From positions 958,549 through 993,956 of the forward strand of contig NW_019091449.1 of the NCBI RefSeq assembly GCF_001949145.1: a stretch of 35,408 bases of DNA, read 5' to 3'. Below, in pieces: positions 21,836-33,140 of this stretch. The stretch is from Acanthaster planci (taxonomy: Eukaryota > Echinodermata > Asteroidea > Valvatida > Acanthasteridae). Made by a program: the position numbers and the translations under genes. Under the pieces are notes generated by a model. It did not search any database, was not told the origin of the DNA, and saw nothing but the letters and a program-made list of their open reading frames with translations. Positions within the stretch are counted from its first letter, which is position 1; each line of letters opens with the position of its first letter.

Positions 21836-24800
21836 TACATGTACATTCAGCTGAAAAATAGTACTGAGCCTAGGACAAGTTCATTGTGAAATAATAGCTT
21901 TGGAACAATTAACACAGGTTCCGTTTACAGGTGTAGGCTGATGTGTACAAACACTCTCAAGCTTCAGTGATCCCCGTTACTATGACCATGATTGAGATCA
22001 TGAAATTCACATGCATTATGTACACAATACGTGTACATGTATAGTACGTGCATACACATGAACTGGGGTACATGTACCATATCATTATCAATGTTTCCTT
22101 GATGGATAATGGTGCAGTATTCTAAAATGCATTCAAACTAATACATGTACGGTACATGTACCTCAAGATCACAGACACATACCGGTACATAAAGTAATGT
22201 GATCACAGGATTATTTGGAGATTAAAAATTTGATTCAAGGCACTTCCATATTTCTGACTCGGATAATTGTATGGAAATCACCATAATACTCGAACAATTA
22301 CATGTACAGTATACTGTCCTATTACTATCACTAGCAAGTATTGAATATTGTACTGCTGCACATTAATAACGTTCATGGTGAATATTACTTGAATGTCATT
22401 TACATGATACATGTACATGTACCGTAGGGTGTGGAAAGACTGCATTTTTTGTACCATCTCACTCACTCTAAGTAAAGAGTTACCCCCAAATGTGTACACA
22501 AAAGCCCAGACTCGCATGCGTGTTATAACGCACGGACACTGCAAGAACCCAAGAATAGGGCTCTCTTCATTCATGTCATTAAAACAGGCCGGGGGAGGGG
22601 GGGGGATGTACAGGTACAAAGGATGATCATCAAGCGGCTGTACTCCCTCAGGAGGTGTGTGTCGTGACTGGCCAGTTTACTCTCTGCCAAGAACGAACTC
22701 AGAGCGTACTCTGGTCACGTACCGTACCTTGATCAGTTGAACGAGGGAGTTCATTAAATATATTTGCGGCGCATTCTCTGCCAGTCTTGGCCGGATGCTG
22801 GTCCATTGTTGGAATTGATACCGGTACAAAGGAGAATTAGATATTTGCATAATCAGATTCAGTAAGTGCTTGTTTTATTCACTCAATTTGTTGTTTCCTC
22901 TTTTTTTCTCCTTTCTTGGCCATTTTAACTGCAATGAATTTAATAAAATTTCCTCCCAGAATACTTTCAGTGGTCACGCTCAGATGGATACTAAAAGTAA
23001 TGTATTTGTACATAATTTACTATGTACATGTACATACATAAATTGTGTGCAAATCCATGTTCACATGGAAGCTATTGCATTGGAAATAAAACTGATAAGG
23101 AATGTTAAGGTGTTGACAGAAATGGTATGCAGTACTTTGCCTACCCTGTATGGTTTGTGGCTCCATGGATGCACATGTTCTGTGCCTTATTCTGCGGAAT
23201 GTACATATAAATACACCTGCCGGTACAGGTGTGTAGCATTCCCATTGTTTACATGTAGTTTGTAGAAATACATTTACATGTATTTCTTCCTATTTTGAAA
23301 GCGCTCTCAGGTGTTGTTTCTCTTGTGCATTTTGTTCCTTCCGTACATTGTACAGGCCTGGAAATTACAAGTTTAACTTGTTATTTTTGAAGAAGGTAAT
23401 ATATATATTGTACATTAAATAATTGCATTTTTAATTAAGAGATGTTTAAAAATCTTATGATGGAGACCACTTTCGATCAGTAGGGCTTAATTCTGATTCA
23501 TAAACTTGGAGGTACTGTGTTACATGATAGTACTCAAGTATAGAACATGTACATTGTACATGTATGGTCTGTCTGTGTGAATCCAGGCTTACTATTGCAT
23601 GGCGCTCATAGAAGCATTTGTTGACCCTGCATACTATAAATTCAAGGAGTTTCTACAGAGTACTGCTGGTACTGGTTCTCCTTGCTCGAGTGCCAATATC
23701 GGCATCTAAATTGCAACCCGCTGTTTTTGAGGGGCAACTGAAGAGCACCCGGGGAATATCTAAAACGTAAGAGAGGTGGGTAGGTTTAACTTGCTGTGTA
23801 CACAAATATCCGGTGGCTAAAAAGGTTTTAAAAAAGGTCAGGGAGGTGCAGTACCAGACACATACATGTACATGTACTGTATATGTACTGTACTTGTACA
23901 TGTGTTAAGACATCCACTGATTAGTATGCATAAGGTGTGCATTTACATGTATTGTAAATGTACTGGTACATACAGGTATCATGTCCATCAATGCAGTGTA
24001 CACGTGTGTGCCCACATATGTACATGTACATGGACATGTACAATGTACATGTAACTGATTTGTATCAGTACATGTGGAGGGGTGTTCACTCAATATGTAC
24101 AGGAGTCTCTCCTTTGTTTACATTGAAAGTACTGTGTACATGTACCCTGGTAAACATCTACATGTATGTAGGGTAACACCTGTTATGTCCATCACATAAG
24201 GAATTTAAGTGGCCTTGATTCTGTGTACACAAGAGATGGAACAAAGAGGGTTATAACAGTGAGGCAAAGAGATATTTTACAAGAATAACATATTAACACA
24301 AAATATTGAATTGAAAATATCTCTTATGTGGTCTATTGAAGTTCGTATTCTCAATAATGTTAGAAGGCACAGTACATGTACATCTGTAGGTAGCAGTACA
24401 TACTGGTACATGTCCCTGTAAGTTCAAAAAACATGTACGAAAGTACTCAGTATTGGCATCTTACCTGTAGTTAAACAGTTTGCAGTTGGCAAATACATGA
24501 AAGAACAATTAAAACTCTAAAACTACAGACAACTTGTCAGCAAACGAATATATCATTCATAAGTAAGAATATACATATACATGTGCATTAGGCTTTTTAA
24601 CGTGTACATGGACTAAGGGTCGAAATTTGCGTTTAATTCACTGACTGTTTAGCAACATTTGAATTTGCTCTTTACACGTTTGGCCAACACAAACAACAAA
24701 GGCCATGCATGTCAGCTCTGTTTCCACCTAACAAGTACATGTAAGTTTTTTTAATGCAAGTACAGTACATGTAGCTCAACAAAAATGCATATACATGTAT

Positions 24801-26544
24801 GTCTTATTATTGACGACATAGGACTTTCAAAAAAACAAAAAAGAAAGAGAGAACGGAGGGGAGATGGATGCAATTTATCACTGTGTAATTATGAGGAATA
24901 CATGTATATTCATTTGGCCTGTTCATCAGCAGTATACATGTATGTTCTTTCTTCAAAAAAAGATTCAATGTTTTGTGGAAAAAGTTATACACTTTTTGCC
25001 ATAATTAATGTCAAGAAAAGGAGGTGAAGGAACATTATTTAATTTATCCAGGGCTGTACAACAAAGTGGTAATCCTTCACTGCTAAAAGAAAGCCTGGCT
25101 ACTGGCCAGGCAGCATCCAGGCAGTGTGCCCGAGGGGGCCCAGGATTTTCCATGGTAATACTGTTTCTTGCCTAAATCTGGAACTGTGCAAGTGTTACAA
25201 TCCTACCAGTGGCTGCTTTGCTTGCAAAGAATCAACCATTGTGTCTAACGGAATAATAGAGCTGTCAATCACTCAGGAGATTTCTTTTTCTGCAGAGCTG
25301 GGGGTAATTTATTCTAGATTTTTTTTTTTCATTGGGACTTGCCGAGCCACTTGAAAATAATCATTTCTTCCCATTTACATGTATTTTTTGGTGTATTGGC
25401 GTCTACGTCAGATAAAATCATGATATTAAGTATTAAAACCACTGAATAGTTTTGTTCGATGTTTAGACAAATTAAACCTTGGGCAGGGTACTTTTAGGCT
25501 AGACTGGAATTTTTTTCTGCTCGCTCCAAAAGTAAATACTGGTAGAGTCCGTTTACGCTTTTGCCTGACCTCAAAAACGAATAAAGTGGGAATTAATGGA
25601 ATTTGATATGATGCAAATACTGGCTGAATACACCAGAAAAAATACCAGAAAGTAAATTTTAACCTTTTTTATTCGAGTGAGATTTGGCTGTGCAAAAAAG
25701 CAGATTTGCAGCACCGCGACGGGGATGCATCTCACTTGTGATTGGACAGTCACCATGTGAGCGGTGCGCCTGTGCTGAAGCTGAGCGGGTGGCGGCACCA
25801 AAGCTATAGCCACGGCACACACAAAGCTTCCTCCTTCCAGTTTGGTCACCACATCAAAAATTGAACTTTGTGAAAACTCCAACAATTAGTTCCATTTAAA
25901 GGTTTAGGAAAATCTCTAAACGGATGTACATGTATATTTTTTTTGTTTGAACGTCTGACCCGTACGATGTACCGGTAATTCAATATGCTGTACTGGTATC
26001 CTCCACATGTACATGTACGAAAAAATTAATGCCATTAACCTTTTTTAGTGATTTTTCTCCTTTTAGTTGACAATTTAACTTGCTCCTCCTAAGTACAATA
26101 CATGTGTTTGTTGTTGGTGTCGGCGTTATTGTTTTTGTGGCTGTCGTACATGGTTTATTTGGAAATTTGTAAATAGTTTTGACTGAATATTAATTATTAA
26201 TAATTTCAATGGTTTTAATATTATCAATCATTATGAGTCCCACGACTCACTGAATTGATATCGTTTTTAAACCCAAATAAATAAAAAAAAAATAAAAAAG
26301 CATGTATGATTAAAAATCTAGCTTGGTAATTTCCCACATGCAGCTCCATGAGCTCCATTTAAAAGTGACGGCACATACATGTACTGGTACATTGGTACAT
26401 GTACGTACAGTGAACGTGCACAGGTACTGTACACGTAGGTGTACATTTTATCAGTACATTGTGCATTGTGCTCTGAAGGTATATGCACCGGTACATACAT
26501 GTATGAAAGGAGTGCTGGGACACTATTGCCGCATACCGGTACAC

Positions 26545-26675
26545 ACATGTAGTACATGTACATGTATTACATGTACATGTACTACATGTACATGTAATAC
26601 ATGTAAATGTACTACATGTAAATGTACTACATGTACATGTAATACATGTACATGTACATGTAATACATGTATTAC
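26545..26675. repeat. 15-bp higher-order array of the ACATGT microsatellite
   Basis: About eight units of TACATGTACATGTAM (M = A or C), with two units carrying AAATG in place of ACATG and one carrying an extra hexamer. It is the most regular ACATGT array in the window. Both strands read alike, so it can extrude as a long hairpin. It lies 240 bp upstream of exon 3. Confidence 0.95.
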
Positions 26676-26913
26676 AGAGAACGATACTGGACAAGTTTTG
26701 AATGCTTCGTTTGCTTGTTCCTAATGTAATAAAGGTGCTGTATGCTTGGTTCTTTCGAGATATCAAGGGAAGAAAAAGTAGCAGTAGATTACTGGCATGT
26801 ACAGGTACATTCATACATCTTCCGTAGGTCTTCCATTGAGTTTGATGCAAGTGAGGGTTTTTTTCTCAGGCAAGTCTGGTTTAGTTATTTTTTTCCCATG
26901 TTTGTTTTTTCAG

Positions 26914-26961
26914 CTCCGAGGACGGAGAGGATGAAGATACAAGTCCCAGCAAGTTCTCACG
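26914..26961 (+). CDS. arnt: ARNT coding exon 3 (acidic microexon)
   Basis: 48-nt exon with acceptor TTTTTTCAG and donor CG|GTAAGC. It completes V52 and encodes SEDGEDEDTSPSKFS plus two bases of R68. The acidic run followed by SKF-S/L-R corresponds to the DDDGEGNSKFLR/EDGEGPSKFSR region of vertebrate ARNT/ARNT2, directly before the bHLH or the alternative exon. Both borders are phase 2 and the length is a multiple of three, so the exon can be skipped without frameshift. Ser67 is followed by R-N-D when joined to the next exon, which forms a casein kinase 2 type S-x-x-D site. Confidence 0.93.
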
Positions 26962-27724
26962 GTAAGCCGCCAACAATGATCCGTGATCTTTGTTACGCAC
27001 ACATGATGGCTCTAAATGGTGGTTTTGGTCATTCATTCTCCTCGTCAGAAGATTATGTTGCCTGGAAGTGAAATCATCCAAAAGTGCAGTGATTCCAACA
27101 AGTCATTGTGCAGACAGTTGTTGGGAGTCTTTCTCAGTAGAGGTCCATTAGTATGAGGAAGTGGTTTGATGAAAGACTCGAGTGGTCTCATGTACTGTGA
27201 ATCACTCATAAACGATAAACGGTTTTAACTGTCGACGTATGAGCTGTGTACCAGACAAAATGCCAGAAAATAAAAATAAAATGGTTGAACGCTGGTGCCA
27301 TGTACATGCATCAAGAGAAAAATAGTCTGTGCTTGCTGGACAAGAATCCCTGCTTGATCAGCTTCTGAAAAAGCTGTCAGAGAGCTGGTGTCCAGTCTTC
27401 AGCCCAGATGTTTGTCTACACAGGTACCGGGGGTATAGATTTGCATGCACCAGTTTTAGTTCACCACCTTTTTCATTGCTATTTATTTACAAAAATGGTG
27501 CTGTTAATTGAAGTTTCAGGGGATTTATGTTTTTGGCAGAAGTTGGTTTCATGTTGTGAACAATGTGTTCCTTTGGTTGTACATGTAGCTCACAGTTGCA
27601 TGAAAGAGCACGCCCCCCTTGTTTTAGTTAAAAAAAAAAAAATTCCTACAGCTGCATGCTCCAGCCCTAAAGCAGCAGGGATGTTCTGGCCAAAAAAAAG
27701 TCTCCCGTCTTTCTTTTCCCACAG
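26962..27724 (+). other. ARNT intron 3 (763 bp)
   Basis: GTAAGC donor; acceptor TTTCTTTTCCCACAG. AT-rich with a few isolated ACATGT or GTACATG words and a poly-A run at about 27630-27642. No gene or element seen. Confidence 0.85.
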
Positions 27725-27763
27725 AAATGACGAGGACAAACCCGACAAAGAGAGGTTTGCAAG
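27725..27763 (+). CDS. arnt: ARNT coding exon 4 (candidate alternative microexon)
   Basis: 39-nt exon with acceptor CCCACAG and donor AAG|GTAAAT. It completes R68 and encodes NDEDKPDKERFA plus two bases of R81. It aligns with the vertebrate ARNT segment ending NDKERFAR, which is encoded by an alternatively spliced exon (present in ARNT isoform 1, absent from isoform 3). Both borders are phase 2 and the length is divisible by three, so skipping gives [12 protein letters not shown], the arrangement seen in ARNT2. Whether it is skipped here cannot be seen from DNA. Confidence 0.93.
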
Positions 27764-29054
27764 GTAAATATCTTGACAAGCACGCACCAGCTCGGATAAA
27801 TTACTCATTGATTTGACTGGAGTACTAATGCCGTGCTAAGTTACACATGTATTCCGCCCGATCCGGAGCTAACAGACTTATCGTACATGCGGGTACACGT
27901 CCTGCGGTCGGTCCTCGGACGAACAAAATGAGAGAGGAAAAAAGGATAACTTCCCACTTGTTTCCGTTGCGCACATACATGTACATGTAGTTGGAAGGAT
28001 GTTCCGTGTTTTCCTTTTGTGTGGTCAGCAACCTGTGGTGGTAGGAAAAAAGGAAATGAGAATGTAGAAAAAGGAATGCAATGCATGTCAAGTTTGCTGT
28101 TGGTGACATTGATGCTACACATGCTGTATTATTGGTTGAAGGGAAATGTCAGAAAAGTAATCCAGTTATTACATGTAACCCTTATAAGGAATTATTGCAA
28201 AGACCTGTGATTCACTTGTGATAGACTTGGGAATCATACAATATATTCCTTGAAAAAGAAAAGGAAAGGAAACAGAGCAAAACAGTAAACAAAGCAAAAC
28301 AAAGACAAACAGAACAAATGAAATGTTGTATTTCCCTGGAAAGTCTGTTAAAATGAGAATTTAACAGAATTGAGTAGAGACCCATGTCTTTTCCAAATGC
28401 ATGTGCTGTTCATTTATGCAAAGAAACTCAACTTTTTCAAATAAGAGTAACAGCAGGTATGCATATACACGTGCACATGTGCTGGTATGCAGTCTTCGAA
28501 TTCTGGTCAAATGTCTGGAAAAAACTGCATGCAAACAAAGCCTGAACACACAAAGTGTACAGGGGAAGGCTGAGATATTTTGAAACGACTGATGTTTTGA
28601 TTTTTGTATGCTTTAAACTTGAAGTTAGTTTTCATGTACATTTACCATACATGTATTGTAGGGACCAAAAGACTGTAGGCTGTGGGAACCAATGGAAATG
28701 TGCTGGACATACTGGTACATGTACACATGATCAGTGTATGTACAATGTATGTCCCATGCGCAGCTTGGAAAAAATGCTTACTGTCATCTTTAATTGTTTT
28801 GGTTATTTTGAGAAACCTAAAATTGTATATGAACATTTTGATACACGTTACACACAATACACATCAATGCACAGGCGCAGGCGCCGCGGCAGGCACGTGC
28901 ACCTGGTGAGCCTGTGCCTAAGCGTTATAGTAAACTGCGCAGGTGTATCGCTTGCTCAAATGGCACCCATGGTGATTACATCTTTTGGGCAGAGTTATCC
29001 ATATTGAGCCTTTGGCGCTATACGATCTTTGGTGTAAGAGTACTCAACTTTGTA

Positions 29055-29340
29055 AACATGTACATGTACTCATAATTAAGGGTACATCCAGATTAGATGC
29101 CTGCATGTCTTCAATCCTTGGCAGTTTTTTTTTGCAAGAGTACATGTACATGTACATATACATGTATGTACTTTTCTTGTACAAGTACAGTTCTGGCAGC
29201 CATTCCCCCATAACATATGGTACATGTACATGTACGTGCCTGTGCACATGTATACATGTACATGTACATGTACACACGTACATGTACATGTACCTACATG
29301 TAAATGGGAACCAAGCTGTCTGAAATACATGTACATACAT
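29055..29340. repeat. Dense ACATGT microsatellite region
   Basis: Clusters of (ACATGT)2-4 separated by 20-60 bp, the densest at 29140-29170 and 29220-29300. Translation on either strand gives Met-Tyr or Cys-Thr runs, which are artefacts of the repeat. Confidence 0.95.
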
Positions 29341-30042
29341 GCACTGTACATAGCAAATACTGTACACGCACACATTGTACATGTTTGGTTTGCATGAAGT
29401 GTTAAGATTTCATTTGTTCGTACACATTTTTGTCGGTTTGCTAGCAACATTTTGCATTGTTTGGCAACTTAATGGTACCACATTTCTAAAGGACGCATGT
29501 CAACTTGGTACCAGTGCGGCACATGGTCTACGTGTACGCTGTTCCAGACAATTCTTGTATGCATGACTTTTTGTCAGAATTATCACTTTTGTTGGATTTG
29601 TACAGGGTGATTTTGCTTTGTACCCGGTATGCCTCATGCATGTTTAAATGTCCAATGTGAAACTGAAGGAAAGCACGAACTTGTTGATATTTGGCTGCAT
29701 GATGTACATGTACGGTACATTGTTCAGGAAAAGTCATGGTTCCATGTTTGAAAAGTGAATTTTGGTCTGGAGATTTGTTTGGCAGGTATAACTTTGGGTA
29801 TGAATGCTTTGGATCAAGAAATGTGAAATGCTACTTACCGTAAACTTATGCACCTGTACACTGTGCAAGTGTACAGTGTCTTTGTGAAATTGTTAATTTC
29901 TCTGATAAAAAATCTTTGAGTTGTGTTTACAATTTAAAGTGAAGATAAATGCTTTATGGTGCACGAAATTAGGCCCAAAAAGTGGTTAGAAAGAACATGC
30001 ACGGGTGGGATGGATTTCATTCTACCAACACACGCTTTTGAT

Positions 30043-30603
30043 GGGTCAGTTCGTAAGTCCGACGCCTCATACATGTAGGTCCGATGCCTCATAAGTCCAA
30101 CGCCTCATAGGTCCAATGCCTCATAGGTCCGACGCCTCTTAGGTCCGATGCCTCATAGGTCTAACGCCTCATAGGTCTGACAAATGCATTTAAAAGTTGC
30201 AATGGTTTTTCGGCCCATGGCATAGATCCAACGCCTCAAAAAATCTGACGCCTCAAAAGTTCGATGTTTGATTTGACGCTCGTTACGAGCGTATGAAGAT
30301 GGCACTAGGAACAAGACTGGTTCCCGGTGTCAAGTATGGTGTACTATTTATGGCACGCAGTGTCACGTCGCGCGGGCCCGCACTCCTCCATGTTTTACAG
30401 TCGATTGCACTGACGTCTCATATTAAGTCCTACACCTCGTTGGTCCGACGTCAGATTTATGAGCTGTCGGACCTTTGAGGCGTCGGAACTACCCGATATG
30501 AGGCTGAAAAAAAATTGCCCATAAATCCGACGCCTCATAAATCAAAAAATTCAGACTTTTGAGGCGTTGGACCTATGAGGCGTCGGACTTATGATACACA
30601 CCC
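30043..30603. mobile_element. Foldback element with 16-bp tandem-repeat arms and 8-bp target duplication
   Basis: Identical CTTTTGAT 8-mers flank it (30035-30042 and 30604-30611). Both ends start GGGT and continue within about 12 bases to TAAGTCCGACGCCTCATA, inverted at the right. The left arm (30054-30180) is a tandem array of the 16-bp unit GTCCRAYGCCTCATAG, about eight copies; the right arm (about 30430-30591) carries fewer, inverted copies. The unique centre (about 30255-30425) includes the perfect palindrome ACGCTCGT-T-ACGAGCGT (30276-30292). Foldback elements with tandemly repeated arms and 8-bp duplications are known from sea urchin (TU family) and flies (FB/Galileo); assignment to one of these is inference. 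No transposase. Confidence 0.85.
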
Positions 30604-32203
30604 CTTTTGATAAGTGCACCCTTTCATATGTAGCTGTATTGTGGAAAAATCTATGACAAGTTTACCTTTACATTTCCTTCCAACATTTGGCAAAAAGTGG
30701 TCAGAAAATTGCAGACATCTGACTGTAATTTCACTTTCTGCTTTTATTACACACATGTACCCTAGGTACCCTGTACTGTAAATCCTACTCATTTCTTATT
30801 AGCGGTTAGTGGATGGCAAGTTGCATTATGATACTTGTGTGAGGACACAAATGTACGGTATGCTGGTACCGTACATCTCTCTGCCCATTGAAAAAGCTCC
30901 CATCTTAACTTCATATCAACTGTGCAGGTTTAGAGCACCAAGTTCACAAACTTTTGAAGTCCCATTGAGTTTGGTGCTGCAGGCATTCAGTCATTTAATG
31001 AGAAACGGAAGAGACTCAACTCAAGATAGTGTACGTGTACCGGAACACGTACCAAGGGGTGTAGCATGTTGGATGGGCAACATTATACACCATGTACATT
31101 TGTCCATATCATGCATGTACATGTACCGGTGCATGTACCATATGGATCTACATGTAGCAGGAAGTCTAGAATATTTATGTACATTTATTTCAATGCTTCC
31201 ATTGATTTTTCAAAGTAGTAGAAGAAAGTTAAATGTACATCTTGACACTTAATCAGTAAGTACTCATATACATGTAGCAGTTGGCAACATGTACCAGTAC
31301 ATAGGTCAAAGGTGGAGCAAAAGCATGTGTTCCCTTGGCTACGCACAGACAGAAGACAAGACGAAGAAAGACTGAACATGTATTGCCAGAGATACATGAA
31401 TACAGGTGTAAGACAGAACACATAACAGTTGAAAATAATCCTTAATTTTGTACCACATTTTAAATACATTAGTCATTTCAACATACTTGACCAGAGTGAA
31501 GGTACAGTGTATGTCGTTACATGTTTGAAAACAAATTCCAAATCCTTTTCACAGACTGTCGCAAAGTTTGACCAGAACTCAAATGTTCAAGTTTTGTTTT
31601 TGCTTGGATACCATTTGACCTTCAGTTCACAGAGCTGCCAATATTCCTTTGAATTACACAACATTAAAAACAGTTTAGTGGTACAAGTTTATAGTATTTT
31701 GATAACATGTAACTGCACATTGACAAACAGGGTTTTGCATTGGATGTTGGATTTTGCATTTGTTTTGAATACGCTCCCCAGCATAGATTTTTGTTTGCTA
31801 CTTTGGCTTTGGACCACAGAAGTTTATGCGTTATTTTTAAACAGCGAGTTGAACTTTCTTTTTCCAATCACTAAGTTCTTGTGTACCACAGCAAGCTGCT
31901 GTGTGTCTTGGATTGAAACCCGATGTTCTCCTAACGTGGTACTCATACCAAAAAATATATGTAATTACTAATAACGACTGTATTTGGGTTGTTGGTACTC
32001 CACTGTGCATGTACATTGTAATTTATGTATGTCAGGTACATACATGTACAGTGTGTGATAAAGAAGACTCTATGAACATGGCTAACCAAAACAGTATGGT
32101 GCTACATGGCCACATGCAAGTGCAGCTTTTGGAGTCAGTTTCCCAAACTTACAGCAGTTTGATCATGGGAAGTGGCTCTCTGTGTTATGAACTCCTTTCA
32201 CAG

Positions 32204-32361
32204 GGAGAACCACAGTGAGATTGAGCGGCGCCGACGGAACAAGATGACGGCCTACATCACAGAGCTGTCGGACATGGTGCCTACCTGCAGTGCCCTCGCT
32301 CGGAAGCCCGACAAGCTCACCATCCTGCGGATGGCCGTCTCACACATGAAGTCATTACGGG
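32204..32361 (+). CDS. arnt: ARNT coding exon 5: complete bHLH domain
   Basis: 158-nt exon between CTTTCACAG and GGG|GTAAGG, residues 82-133 with split codons R81 and G134. The basic region is [14 protein letters not shown], in which His84, Glu88 and Arg92 are the positions that contact the E-box half-site GTG in bHLH proteins. Helix 1 is [14 protein letters not shown], the loop [11 protein letters not shown], helix 2 [13 protein letters not shown]. This is nearly identical to vertebrate ARNT and ARNT2. BMAL/cycle proteins instead have AHSQIEKRRRDKMN and RKLDKLT, so the ARNT assignment is firm. The exon mediates DNA binding and heterodimer formation with class I bHLH-PAS partners. Confidence 0.98.
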
Positions 32362-33060
32362 GTAAGGGCTTTGATCAAAGGAATGAGTTAAAAGTTACAG
32401 GGACAGCTCCTGCAACGTGTATCCTCTTCACATTTAATTTTTGAGTGTTCTGTGTGACGATACAAATTATGACTGTTTACGAGTGCAGTGAATAATTTCG
32501 TAATATGACCGATCAAACGTTCAAGTAGAATGGAACAAGCCGCTAATTTCTTTTCTCAGTCCATCACAAAAACGGGACTGATTGTCTAATTTTGAATCAG
32601 TTCACATGGTTGTTTAGATGATTGTTGGCGTCTTGCAAAATTGTTCTCGTTGTTTGACAGCATCTTTTTCTTTATATCAAATGCATCAGCATCATCTACG
32701 AGTTCAGATTTCTTCATCAGTTACATTTACATGTATAATAAGATGGAACAGAGCTTTTCTTAGCTTGCTGCCATTTTGTGCGAAAAGCTACATGGTAGTG
32801 CCATCTGTTTGACGATAAAAGTACTGCATGGTTCTGATGGAATGCATGTGCAGTGTGGGTATTCTCAATTCATTGGGATGAATATTTCATGTCATGTGAT
32901 CTACAAATGTGCCAAACAGAATCTGGGGATTTATTTTGGTTGCATAGCACCAAGTGTTGCAGCGGTTGTGAACTGTGATGTTGAAATTGACAGTGTCTTG
33001 CTATCACTGGAAATTACATGTACATGTACGATCAGTACTTGATGACTTTTATCAATGCAG
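32362..33060 (+). other. ARNT intron 5 (699 bp)
   Basis: GTAAGG donor; acceptor TATCAATGCAG with a weak polypyrimidine tract. An ATTACATGTACATGTACGAT block at 33013-33032 lies only about 30 bases upstream of the acceptor. No gene or element seen. Confidence 0.85.
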
Positions 33061-33140
33061 GAACGGGCAATACTAGCACGGCTGGTACCTACAAGCCGTC
33101 CTTCCTGACGGATCAAGAGTTGAAACATCTTATTCTTGAG
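33061..33140 (+). CDS. arnt: ARNT coding exon 6: bHLH-PAS linker and start of PAS-A
   Basis: 80-nt exon, acceptor ATGCAG, donor GAG|GTAAAA. Completes G134 and encodes [20 protein letters not shown] then KHLILE (residues 135-160), ending in phase 0. Vertebrate ARNT has [20 protein letters not shown] here, a nearly identical linker that leads into the first PAS repeat, whose A'alpha helix helps dimerisation with AHR and HIF-alpha. Confidence 0.97.

Larger units (their letters stand above)
21011..26913 (+). other. ARNT intron 2 (about 5.9 kb)
   Basis: GTGAGT donor; acceptor TTTGTTTTTTCAG. It holds abundant ACATGT microsatellite blocks (dense at 22020-22160, 23860-24180 and 26545-26675), a hairpin at 21783-21835, and a G-run with flanking CCGGGGGAGGG at about 22589-22605. 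I see no gene or recognisable mobile element in the remainder. The short frames here are largely translations of the microsatellite (runs of Cys-Thr or Met-Tyr). Confidence 0.8.
27764..32203 (+). other. ARNT intron 4 (about 4.4 kb)
   Basis: GTAAAT donor; acceptor CTCCTTTCACAG. Contains an A/purine-rich tract (about 28250-28325), a short GC-rich patch (28870-28910) without recognisable coding content, a dense ACATGT region (29055-29340), and the foldback element at 30043-30603. In 30612-32200 I see only AT-rich DNA with scattered ACATGT words. Confidence 0.8.

Noticed and set aside
26359-26850. Long frames on both strands rich in Cys-Thr (163 and 133 codons), and similar ones at 29044-29450
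   Set aside because: They are translations of the ACATGT microsatellite, which stays open in several frames on both strands; not genes.
28865-28935. GC-rich patch (CAGGCGCAGGCGCCGCGGCAGG) in intron 4, considered as an extra exon or small CpG island
   Set aside because: About 60 bp only, no matching acceptor and donor, and the ARNT reading frame is complete without it.
31429-31971. 180-codon frame in intron 4 upstream of the bHLH exon
   Set aside because: The amino-acid composition is that of AT-rich non-coding DNA (Leu, Phe, Ser, Asn), no domain, and it is not in phase with exon 5.
32172-32203. Upstream ATG ([11 protein letters not shown]) in frame with the bHLH exon
   Set aside because: The sequence before ENHSEIE is intron ending in CTTTCACAG; homology and phase show that exon 4 supplies the preceding residues.
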